A DNA stretch of 8,505 nt from Elusimicrobiota bacterium (GCA_031256695.1 JAIRQB010000105.1:1-8505); one strand, 5' to 3'. Shown: positions 1-5,843, numbered from the stretch's first letter. Numbers and translations: made by a program. The notes: generated by a model from the sequence alone, not told the origin.

Positions 1-131
1 AGCAAATTCTTTGCCCTGTTTATCATTATGAGTTTTATCAATGCCTTTCGCTGAATATCAACAGACAATCTTTTTGAAAAACACTCATTCCAAATTTTTT
101 CTGTTTCTTTATCTTTAAAAGTCTTAATCAT
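1..131 (-). CDS. higB: HigB-type toxin, N-terminal part (cut by window edge)
   Basis: The minus strand from 131 reads MIKTFKDKETEKIWNECFSK and continues through DIQRKALIKLIMINRAKNL to the window edge, giving 43 codons with no stop. This matches the start of HigB/RelE-superfamily toxins (plasmid maintenance system killer proteins), which typically begin MIKSFKDKETEKI and carry a DIQ.RAL.KL.M.N.A helix. Family members are ribosome-dependent mRNA interferases, normally followed by an HTH antitoxin, HigA. The catalytic C-terminal half and any higA lie outside the window, so activity cannot be judged. The ATG at 131 is chosen because it aligns with the family start. The frame stays open upstream, but no Shine-Dalgarno is visible. 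The gene is divergent from rpmH. Family assignment is fairly secure; function is inferred. Confidence 0.82.
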   Translation of the reverse strand, partial: MIKTFKDKETEKIWNECFSKRLSVDIQRKALIKLIMINRAKNL

Positions 132-136
132 AGCCG

Positions 137-167
137 TGATAGTATCATTTAGCGCAACTAATATCAA
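137..167 (-). promoter_or_regulatory. higB promoter with overlapping palindromic operator
   Basis: On the minus strand, TTGATA (167-162) and TACTAT (144-139) are separated by 17 bp, a good sigma70-type promoter. The perfect 11-bp palindrome TGATAGTATCA (137-147) covers the -10. Toxin-antitoxin operons of this class are commonly autorepressed by antitoxin binding to a palindrome at the promoter, so this is a likely operator; that role is inferred. Only 7 bp separate the -10 from the ATG, so the transcript would be leaderless or nearly so. Confidence 0.6.
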
Positions 168-202
168 AAAAAGCGGTTTTGACTTTCCTAAAATGCCTAA
201 AA

Positions 203-232
203 TTGACTGTAAAGGGAGTTTTAGAGTATAAT
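203..232 (+). promoter_or_regulatory. rpmH operon promoter
   Basis: TTGACT (203-208) and a perfect TATAAT (227-232) are separated by 18 bp. Transcription would begin near 239, leaving a leader of about 40 nt before rpmH with an AAGGA ribosome site at 266-270. It is the only strong plus-strand promoter seen before the rpmH-rnpA-yidD-yidC run, and it is divergent from the higB promoter. Confidence 0.75.
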
Positions 233-278
233 ATGCCCTAGTTTTTAGACGGGAAACTAATGAAAAAGGAAAAATGCA

Positions 279-413
279 ATGAAAAGAACATTCCAGCCGA
301 ACAATCACAGAAGAAAGAAAAAAATAGGCTTTAGAGCAAGGATGTCAACCCCCGGCGGGCGCAGAGTTTTGAGCGCGCGCAGGAGGAAGGGGCGCAAAGT
401 TTTAAGCGCTTAA
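279..413 (+). CDS. rpmH: Ribosomal protein bL34
   Basis: This 44-residue, strongly basic protein starts MKRTFQPNNHRRKKKIGFRA and continues through MSTPGGRRVLSARRRKGRKVLSA. Those are the hallmark sequences of bL34, a small protein of the large ribosomal subunit that binds 23S rRNA. The length is standard for the family (about 44-46). The start follows AAGGA (266-270) at normal spacing. It is the first gene of the cluster and lies 14 bp before rnpA, the near-universal order. An overlapping ATG at 260 in another frame is not used here. Identification is essentially certain. Confidence 0.97.
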   Translation: MKRTFQPNNHRRKKKIGFRARMSTPGGRRVLSARRRKGRKVLSA

Positions 414-427
414 AGGCGGTTAAAACT

Positions 428-790
428 ATGAGCGGAAGCGGCAAAAATGCGCGGCAATTCTCTTTTAAATATAGAGAAAAACTGCATTTACAAAGCGATT
501 TCAACGCTGTTTTTAAAAAAGGGATAAAGTTTGAGAATAGATTTATCAAAATTTTTGCCTATAAAAGACAGGCTGGGGCATTGAGGAGAATGGGGCTTGT
601 CGTCTCCCGCAAAGTTGGGAATGCCCCGCAGAGAAATTTGGCAAAAAGAAGATTGAGAGAGATTTTTAGAACTAATAAAAACGCTTTCCCCGCAGGAATT
701 GACATAATTTTCATACCAAATTCTAAAACCCCAAAAGTAAAATACAAAATCCTTAAACAAGCCGTATTAGAAATGATGAGTAAGTTATGA
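428..790 (+). CDS. rnpA: Ribonuclease P protein component
   Basis: This is the 120-residue protein subunit of RNase P. It binds the catalytic RNA and helps it remove 5' leaders from precursor tRNAs. The family pattern is clear: FSFKYREKLHLQSDFNAVFKKG (about 11-32), GLVVSRKVGNAPQRN (56-70) and the RNR signature RNLAKRRLREIFR (69-81), which lines the RNA-binding face. A 10-residue N-terminal lead (MSGSGKNARQ) precedes the conserved part. No internal start fits better, and AAAGGCGG (412-419) before the ATG can serve as the ribosome site. The gene follows rpmH by 14 bp and is presumably cotranscribed. Its last codons and stop (agtaagttatga) resemble the terminal unit of the repeat that begins a few bases later. 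Confidence 0.96.
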   Translation: MSGSGKNARQFSFKYREKLHLQSDFNAVFKKGIKFENRFIKIFAYKRQAGALRRMGLVVSRKVGNAPQRNLAKRRLREIFRTNKNAFPAGIDIIFIPNSKTPKVKYKILKQAVLEMMSKL

Positions 791-796
791 GCGCAG

Positions 797-939
797 AGTT
801 ATGAGTTATGAACACGAAAAACAAAACTTTAGCGCAATTGCCGTTTTAACTGCCGTGTTTTTGTCGGACTTTGCTTTACTGCTTCTGTTAGATACAAGTT
901 TTATATAGGCTTTACGTATAGGGTTCATAACTCATAACT
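797..939 (+). repeat. Dispersed inverted-repeat element, copy 1
   Basis: The element has perfect 17-bp inverted ends: agttatgagttatgaac at 797-813 and its reverse complement at 923-939. Each end is made of tandem 7-bp agttatg units. The core (about 836-910) is about 87% identical to the core of copy 2 near 5219-5364, in the same orientation. It fills almost the whole rnpA-yidD gap: it starts 6 bp after the rnpA stop and ends 7 bp before the yidD ATG. No target-site duplication is visible. The size, inverted ends and lack of a transposase suggest a MITE-like or REP-like element. Transcribed, the ends could pair as a long stem. Its role, if any, is unknown. Confidence 0.8.
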
Positions 940-946
940 ATTTAAA

Positions 947-1177
947 ATGAAAAAAGTATCCTTGTTTTTAATCAAAACCTATCAAGTATTGTCAGTCAAT
1001 TTGCCGCCTGTCTGCCGCTTTTATCCCAGTTGCTCAAATTATGCTTATCAAGCAATAGAAATGCACGGATTTCTAAAAGGCTCTTTTTTAGCGGCAAGAA
1101 GGCTTTTACGCTGCCATCCATTTTGCAAAGGCGGCATAGACCCCGTCCCATTGCCTAAAAATATAAAAACAAAATAA
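947..1177 (+). CDS. yidD: Membrane protein insertion efficiency factor YidD
   Basis: This is a 76-residue protein of the YidD family (once called the haemolytic-protein family), a small membrane-associated factor that helps YidC insert proteins into the inner membrane. The family signature is intact: NLPPVCRFYPSCSNYAYQAIEMHGFLKG followed by ARRLLRCHPFCKGGIDPVP, including the three conserved cysteines C23, C29 and C56. An N-terminal amphipathic/hydrophobic stretch (about 4-18) fits membrane association. Length is typical (70-85). The gene lies 11 bp before yidC, its functional partner. There is no obvious Shine-Dalgarno before the ATG, because the repeat element ends only 7 bp upstream; translation may rely on the A/T-rich leader. 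Confidence 0.95.
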   Translation: MKKVSLFLIKTYQVLSVNLPPVCRFYPSCSNYAYQAIEMHGFLKGSFLAARRLLRCHPFCKGGIDPVPLPKNIKTK

Positions 1178-1188
1178 AGGAAAACTCA

Positions 1189-2787
1189 ATGAACAAAAAC
1201 ACTTTGCTTTTTATCGTCTTATCTTTAGCCGTTATTGTTGTATGGAATTTCTCTTTAAACCCTACCCCGCCGCAAAATCAAGATAAGGCAAAACAAGAAA
1301 GCGCCGCTGCCGCTGAAAACACATCTGCGCAAGGGCAACAAGAGACGAGCGCCTCTCAAAACAATGCCCCCGCGCAAAACCTCAAAACTCAAGCGCCTCA
1401 ATCTCAATTGCCTGTTTTTGCAGAAGAGTTAGTTGAAATAAATACAGACAAATATAAAGCGCTTTTGACAAATAAAGGAGCGGCGGTAAACAGTTGGATT
1501 ATCAAAGACGGCAAAGGCAAAGAGATAGATTTAATAGTTTCAAAAAATTCGCCCGCAATATCAAATTTCCCATCGGTAAATTATAAGGTGATTTCAAAAG
1601 AGCCGCAAAAAGCCGTTTTTGAATTCATTTCGCCGGACGGCTGGAAAATTACAAAAACATATTCTTTCTCAAAAGACTCATATATGCACAATCTCTCTAT
1701 AAAAGTTGAGAGATTAAAAGCGGGCGCAGTCTTGCCTAAAATAGATATTGTTTGGGGACCCGGCATAGCCACAGATGAAAGAAATTCAGATGAAAACCTC
1801 TCTCTTACAAGAGTAGGCGCTTTTACAGCGGGCAAAGGCGGGAAATATAAAGTTTTAAAAAATGAGTCGGAAGGAGCGGCGTCTTTTTCTTGGGCGGCTA
1901 TAGACAACCGCTATTTTCTTGCCGCTTTTATACCTAAAGATATAAATGATTTTTCGCAAATAAAATCTTATAGAGAGGACAAAAAGCATTATTATCTGAT
2001 GACTATTGAAGGCATACAGCCGCAAGAGAATAAAGAAATTGTTTTAGATTTTTATGTAGGTCCCAAAGGCTACACTTATTTGCAGACATACAATATAAAG
2101 TTAGAGGAAACAGTTGATTTCGGCTTTTTCGGCATTTTAGGAAGGACTGCTTTTAAAGTGTTGAGTTTCTTTCATAGCGCTACAAATAATTACGGCTGGG
2201 CTATCATAATTCTTACCATAATAATTCAAATATTAATTTTGCCGCTCACTTTAAAGAGTTATAAATCTATGGCGGCAATGAAACGCATTCAGCCTATGAT
2301 AAAGACAATTCAAGATAGATATAAAAATGATAAGCAGAGATTGCAAGTAGAAATGATGAATGTCTATAAAAGCCAAAAGGTAAATCCTTTGGGCGGCTGT
2401 CTTCCTATGCTGTGCCAACTGCCTATCTTTTGGGCTTTCTTTACAATGTTGCGCAATGCTTTTGAACTCAGAGGCGCGCAGTGGATTTTGTGGGTAAATG
2501 ATTTATCCGCCGCAGATTCTTTTTTGACAATCAGCGGTTTTACAATACATCTCTTGCCTCTCATTATGGGCGCGGGGATGTTCTTTCAGCAAAAAATGAC
2601 AAGCGCCGCATCTGACCCCACTCAAAGAAAAATGATGTATATCTTGCCTATAGTTTTTACCTTTATGTTTTGGTCTTTCCCTGCAGGTTTAGTTTTATAT
2701 TGGCTTACAAACAGCATAGTTTCTATGATAGAGCAATATATAGTTTTAAGGCGCGATGCGGTGAGAGTTACGACAATTAAAAGATAG
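1189..2787 (+). CDS. yidC: Membrane protein insertase YidC
   Basis: This 532-residue protein is the YidC/Oxa1/Alb3 insertase, which folds and inserts inner-membrane proteins alone or with Sec. Order of parts: N-terminal membrane segment (about 5-22); a Q/A/S-rich linker (about 26-75); a periplasmic beta-sandwich domain (about 78-300) typical of Gram-negative YidC; then the insertase core with membrane segments near 337-355, 404-422, 450-466 and 483-515. Core signatures include PLTLKSYKSMAAMKRIQP (352-369), KVNPLGGCLPMLCQLPIFWA (397-416) and FPAGLVLYW (497-505). A good AAGGAA site (1177-1182) precedes the ATG. By my alignment, the groove arginine (R366 in E. coli) is glutamine here (Q347, TIIIQILILPLT). 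The yidC stop codon overlaps a sequence resembling the end of the repeat element. Confidence 0.96.
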   Translation: MNKNTLLFIVLSLAVIVVWNFSLNPTPPQNQDKAKQESAAAAENTSAQGQQETSASQNNAPAQNLKTQAPQSQLPVFAEELVEINTDKYKALLTNKGAAVNSWIIKDGKGKEIDLIVSKNSPAISNFPSVNYKVISKEPQKAVFEFISPDGWKITKTYSFSKDSYMHNLSIKVERLKAGAVLPKIDIVWGPGIATDERNSDENLSLTRVGAFTAGKGGKYKVLKNESEGAASFSWAAIDNRYFLAAFIPKDINDFSQIKSYREDKKHYYLMTIEGIQPQENKEIVLDFYVGPKGYTYLQTYNIKLEETVDFGFFGILGRTAFKVLSFFHSATNNYGWAIIILTIIIQILILPLTLKSYKSMAAMKRIQPMIKTIQDRYKNDKQRLQVEMMNVYKSQKVNPLGGCLPMLCQLPIFWAFFTMLRNAFELRGAQWILWVNDLSAADSFLTISGFTIHLLPLIMGAGMFFQQKMTSAASDPTQRKMMYILPIVFTFMFWSFPAGLVLYWLTNSIVSMIEQYIVLRRDAVRVTTIKR

Positions 2788-2975
2788 AGTTGTGAATTAT
2801 GGATTTTGGCTATTATAAGTTTATGCTTAAAAGTTAAAAACGCTTCTCATAAACTTTAGAGCAAGATATACGGTATTTATAATCCAAACTCTTAAACTCA
2901 TATATCTAAACTTAAAAAACAAGCCCAGCAAAACCTCTTTTCAAACAGCAATACCTGCCAAAAAGTCAATAAATC

Positions 2976-2984
2976 TGTTGATAA
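2976..2984 (-). promoter_or_regulatory. DnaA-box-like site 1
   Basis: The minus strand reads TTATCAACA, one mismatch from the classical DnaA box TTATCCACA. With its flank it forms the 11-mer TGTTGATAAGT (plus strand), which recurs exactly at 3135. Confidence 0.45.
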
Positions 2985-3123
2985 GTCATAACGTTTGAGA
3001 ATTTAATATATAAAATCCGCTTTTAACCCCTAGAAATACCGAATGAAAAATATACTTAAAAATCAATGCGTTTTTGAGTTTAATCTTCAAAAAAATGCTT
3101 TTAATAGACGGAAAAAGAATGAT

Positions 3124-3132
3124 TGTGAATAA
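3124..3132 (-). promoter_or_regulatory. DnaA-box-like site 2
   Basis: The minus strand reads TTATTCACA, which fits the accepted DnaA-box consensus TTATNCACA exactly. It lies 11 bp from site 3 in the same orientation, about one helical turn. Confidence 0.5.
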
Positions 3133-3134
3133 GT

Positions 3135-3143
3135 TGTTGATAA
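3135..3143 (-). promoter_or_regulatory. DnaA-box-like site 3
   Basis: The minus strand reads TTATCAACA, a second copy of the site-1 sequence, adjacent to site 2. The spacing suggests cooperative binding, but this is inferred from sequence alone. Confidence 0.45.
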
Positions 3144-3185
3144 GTAAAATTAGGGAAATAGGCAATACGGAGAGAAATTTCTTAA

Positions 3186-4148
3186 ATGATAAATATATTT
3201 TTTGCGGTAAATGAAAAATTTGCTAAATGGACTTCAGTTTCTCTGCTTTCAATACTTAAAAATCACACTTTCTCAAAGCCGTCAGATAAATTGCGTATTT
3301 TCTTTTTAGGTGGCGCTTCTTTTAGCAAAAAAACAAAAGAAAAACTCTTATCCTTAAAGAAATATCAAGATTTTGAATGCATTTTTCTTGATATAGATAC
3401 CTCCGAACTCTCGCTTTTCCCCACAAATTTAGCCAGCATACCATTGCATACCTATTACAAACTTATGATTACGGAGATTATGCCGCCTGAAATTGAAAAA
3501 ATAATCTGCCTTGACGGCGGCGATTTAATTTTAAACGGCGATATTTCAAAATTATGGGATATAGACATTGACGATTATTATCTTGCGGCAGTTAAGGATT
3601 ATCCTTATCAACTTATAAAAAATAACCCTGAAGAACATTTTGAAGGGCATAGCGAACGCTACTATAACGGCGGAGTCCTTTTGATGAATTTAAAAAAGTT
3701 GCGGGAATTCAATTTTTATGAGAAATGGAAGGCATTTGCTATGGATAAAGACAATATCTCTAAAATAGTTTTTGTTGACCAAGATGTTTTAAACGCCGTC
3801 ATTTCTGAAAAAGTTTTAATTTTGCCGCCTCTTTTCAATATGCTGACTATTTATGCCAAAGAGTTTTTAGCGCAAAAGAAAAATGTTGAAGATATAGTAA
3901 TTATCCATTTTGCAGGCGCAAAACCTTGGCATCCTTCTTGCGTCCACCCCTTAAGAGAGATTTATTTCAAATATATGCCATTTTCGCCTTGGGATTTGAC
4001 TTCAAAGACAGCAAGACTTGCCGCTTATTTAGACTTTGTTTTCAGTTTTTTACGCAAACACCCTCTATTCTTTTTAGAAAAAAAGTATTGGTTTATGATT
4101 AAAAATGTCCTTTGGGGAAAGATAAAGATTAAGAAATACTATGAATGA
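3186..4148 (+). CDS. Glycosyltransferase family 8 protein
   Basis: This 320-residue cytoplasmic protein resembles GT8 retaining glycosyltransferases (LPS galactosyl/glucosyltransferases and relatives), which use a UDP-sugar and a metal. Visible family features: the start INIFFAVNEKFAKWTSVSLLSIL; the metal-site region KIICLDGGDLILNGDISKLWD (105-125); YYNGGVLLMNLKKLR (159-173); VDQDVLNAV (197-205); and the C-terminal HFAGAKPWHP (241-250). The metal motif reads D110-G-G-D113 rather than the usual D-x-D. The C-terminal tail (about 275-320) is basic and aromatic, which suits membrane association. A GGAGAG ribosome site lies at 3169-3174, slightly far from the ATG. The gene overlaps the next glycosyltransferase by 8 bp, so the two are probably coupled. 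The sugar transferred cannot be read from sequence. Confidence 0.85.
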   Translation: MINIFFAVNEKFAKWTSVSLLSILKNHTFSKPSDKLRIFFLGGASFSKKTKEKLLSLKKYQDFECIFLDIDTSELSLFPTNLASIPLHTYYKLMITEIMPPEIEKIICLDGGDLILNGDISKLWDIDIDDYYLAAVKDYPYQLIKNNPEEHFEGHSERYYNGGVLLMNLKKLREFNFYEKWKAFAMDKDNISKIVFVDQDVLNAVISEKVLILPPLFNMLTIYAKEFLAQKKNVEDIVIIHFAGAKPWHPSCVHPLREIYFKYMPFSPWDLTSKTARLAAYLDFVFSFLRKHPLFFLEKKYWFMIKNVLWGKIKIKKYYE

Positions 4149-5232
4149 AAAAAACATACTTATTAGCGCTACTGCCCATTTAGGCGATTTTATATGGGCA
4201 ACTTCCGCCATAGCGTTATTAAAAAAAACCCATCCTGATGTCAAAATCACTGTCCTTGCGCCGCATTCCGCGCGGCAACTCATTGAAGGAAATTCCGTAA
4301 TAGATGCCGTCCTCTATTGCCCCTATTGGCTAAATAACAATAAATCTCGCTTCGTAAAACTTTTATGGGGTCTAAAAACCTCAATTAGCGTCCGTTTTAA
4401 GAGATTTGACGCTATTTTTATTTTGGATTCTTCAAGAGCCTCAGTTTTAATAGCGCGCCTTGCAGGCATTAAAAAAATTATAGGCGGGGATTTGTTTTGG
4501 GCTGGTTTTGATAAACCTGACCCCATAGCAAAACGCTATACAATTCAAATAAAAATGCCGAAAGACCAAGACAGACAGCATGTCTCTTTGAGGTATCAGA
4601 CTTTAATCAAATCCTATTTCGGCATTTATAATAATGCTTTGCCGATAATTCCCGACTCTTCAAAACACAAAGAGAATGCTGAAAAATTGTTAGGCGCGGC
4701 TAAAAGCGGAGCAAGAGTTATTTTATCTGTGACGGCTTTGCGGGATTCCACTCATATTTGGGATTTGGCAAACTTTAAGAAAGTAATTGATTTGATAGAA
4801 GCAAGACTTCCTGCTATTTCTTTCTTTTTGATAGGAGTTGCTGAATGCTTTGAAGAATCTCAAAAACTTGTTTTTAAAGACAATATCTTTAATCTCTGCG
4901 GCAAGACTTCAATACTTGAATTGCGCGAGATTTTTAAAATGTCAGATTTACTTATTTCTATGGATACGGGAGTAATACACATTGCCGCTACTACAAAATT
5001 GGATATTATTTCATTACACGGCGCTACTTCCCCTTTAAATACGGGTCCTCTGACGCCACATTCTACTGTCTTTTATAGAGAAACCGATTGCGCCCTTTGC
5101 AAATACAGAACTCTTTTTGAAGGTTTTTCTTGCCCCACTTATCCTCTTCCCAAATGTCTTGCCGCAATCAGTCCTCAAGAAGTTGCCGCAAAAGCAATAC
5201 TTAAACTTCAAAAAAACAAGAGTTATGAATAA
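4141..5232 (+). CDS. Glycosyltransferase family 9 (heptosyltransferase-like) protein
   Basis: This 363-residue protein of the ADP-heptose:LPS heptosyltransferase family (GT9) has the GT-B fold. The N-terminal half carries ISATAHLGDFIWATSAIALL (8-27), where D16 aligns with the catalytic Asp of WaaC/WaaF. The C-terminal half has the nucleotide-sugar motif SMDTGVIHIAAT (273-284) and a cysteine-rich tail (C317, C320, C331, C339) common in this subgroup. Where WaaC/WaaF carry a Lys two residues before a Trp, this protein has H205-I-W207. It probably adds a heptose or similar sugar to LPS or another surface glycan. The start overlaps the GT8 stop by 8 bp, suggesting translational coupling. The last residues (KSYE) and stop codon are encoded inside the left end of repeat copy 2. 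Confidence 0.88.
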   Translation: MNEKNILISATAHLGDFIWATSAIALLKKTHPDVKITVLAPHSARQLIEGNSVIDAVLYCPYWLNNNKSRFVKLLWGLKTSISVRFKRFDAIFILDSSRASVLIARLAGIKKIIGGDLFWAGFDKPDPIAKRYTIQIKMPKDQDRQHVSLRYQTLIKSYFGIYNNALPIIPDSSKHKENAEKLLGAAKSGARVILSVTALRDSTHIWDLANFKKVIDLIEARLPAISFFLIGVAECFEESQKLVFKDNIFNLCGKTSILELREIFKMSDLLISMDTGVIHIAATTKLDIISLHGATSPLNTGPLTPHSTVFYRETDCALCKYRTLFEGFSCPTYPLPKCLAAISPQEVAAKAILKLQKNKSYE

Positions 5233-5364
5233 AAAAGCAATTCTTTCGCTAAATTGTCGTTTTAACTGCCGTGTTTTTATCAGATTTAGTTTTACTGTTT
5301 CTGTCAAATACAAGTTTTATATAAGCGTTTTGTTTCGCGGTCATAACTCATAATTCATAACTCT
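5219..5364 (+). repeat. Dispersed inverted-repeat element, copy 2
   Basis: The ends are a perfect 12-bp inverted repeat: agagttatgaat (5219-5230) and attcataactct (5353-5364). The right end carries an additional internal tcataactcat unit at 5341-5351. The core (about 5252-5326) matches copy 1 at roughly 65 of 75 positions, mostly with transition differences, in the same orientation. The left end overlaps the stop codon of the upstream glycosyltransferase. The right end lies 26 bp before the perfect TATAAT of the next gene. No transposase or clear target duplication is seen. Confidence 0.8.
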
Positions 5365-5390
5365 GCCGTTTTTAACTTATAACTTTTTAT

Positions 5391-5396
5391 TATAAT
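5391..5396 (+). promoter_or_regulatory. -10 element of the lipoprotein operon
   Basis: A perfect TATAAT lies 9 bp before the ATG at 5406. No good -35 is found at the right distance (5368-5373 reads GTTTTT). If used, transcription would start within about 3 nt of the ATG, giving a nearly leaderless message; in agreement, no Shine-Dalgarno is present. Confidence 0.45.
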
Positions 5397-5405
5397 CCGC
5401 CCATT

Positions 5406-5834
5406 ATGCGCCCTCTCAATTCCCTTCTTTTTATTTTCATCGTCTTTTCATTTACAAGTTGCTCTCTTGTAGAATATCCTAAACGCTTTTTAGGCTATTC
5501 CACAGCCAAATTTACAGATGCAAAAACGCAAAAAAGCGAAAAAGTGTTTGCAACATCAAAATCAACCGCTTTTAAAAAGAGCGTAAATATAATCAATAAA
5601 TTAAAGGCGCAAATCACCCATAGCAATTATAAAGAAGGCTATATTGCGGCTTTTAACCTGTCTAAATACTTTGACAACTGTTTAGATTCCACAGAAATTG
5701 CCGTTTTTTTTGAAGAAATAGACGCAGAAAGCGTCAAAATTACAATTGCCTGCAATAATTCTCTCCTTTTACGCAATTTTGCAGATAAATTTTTTGAAAT
5801 GTTTGCGCAAAAAGTTGAAGACTGGAAAATATGA
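5406..5834 (+). CDS. Small lipoprotein of unknown function
   Basis: This 142-residue protein has a lipoprotein signal peptide: short positive start (MRPLN), hydrophobic core (about 6-16) and lipobox-like FTSC with the modified cysteine at C19. The mature part is about 123 residues, mixed alpha/beta in appearance, with a patch FFEEIDAESVKITIACNNS (101-119) that reads as beta strands and a C-terminal helix. The overall plan recalls DUF3568-type lipoproteins (small, one conserved alpha/beta domain), but I do not recognise the family with confidence. It is likely anchored in the outer or inner membrane facing the periplasm. It heads a tight operon with the FtsB-like gene (9 bp gap) and a heptosyltransferase, so an envelope role is plausible. 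Confidence 0.8.
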   Translation: MRPLNSLLFIFIVFSFTSCSLVEYPKRFLGYSTAKFTDAKTQKSEKVFATSKSTAFKKSVNIINKLKAQITHSNYKEGYIAAFNLSKYFDNCLDSTEIAVFFEEIDAESVKITIACNNSLLLRNFADKFFEMFAQKVEDWKI

Positions 5835-5843
5835 GGTTCTAAA

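Larger units (their letters stand above)
2788..3185. other. Non-coding gap, candidate replication origin (oriC)
   Basis: This 398-bp gap holds no convincing gene. It contains three DnaA-box-like 9-mers on one strand (2976-2984, 3124-3132, 3135-3143) and a run rich in A and T at 3001-3015 (atttaatatataaaa) that could unwind. It directly follows the rpmH-rnpA-yidD-yidC cluster, which lies beside oriC in many bacteria. Origin function is an inference; neither dnaA nor dnaN is in the window. The gap must also hold the promoter for the GT8 gene, but no clean -35/-10 pair was found. TTGATA at 2978-2983 with the A/T run downstream is one weak possibility. A weak 9-bp inverted repeat (2817-2825/2848-2856) lacks a U-tract. 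Confidence 0.45.

Noticed and set aside
260..334. 24-codon open frame starting before rpmH and overlapping it in another frame
   Set aside because: It shares the ribosome site region with rpmH and its product shows no family features; rpmH is clear in the other frame.
2817..2856. 9-bp inverted repeat (aagtttatg/cataaactt) after yidC as a terminator
   Set aside because: The stem is A/T-rich with a 22-nt loop and no T run follows, so a rho-independent terminator is not supported.
3043..3132. 29-residue open frame in the yidC-GT8 gap
   Set aside because: There is no ribosome site and no recognisable motif, and its stop lies within a DnaA-box-like site; it is probably chance in AT-rich DNA.
3604..3612. 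TTATCAACT inside the GT8 gene as a further DnaA box
   Set aside because: It is a single site inside coding sequence with extra mismatch from the consensus; such near matches are expected by chance in AT-rich DNA.
5035..5313. Minus-strand 92-residue open frame over the GT9 3' end and repeat copy 2
   Set aside because: It mostly lies opposite the conserved GT9 C-terminus, and its frame is not conserved in repeat copy 1, where it soon hits a stop.
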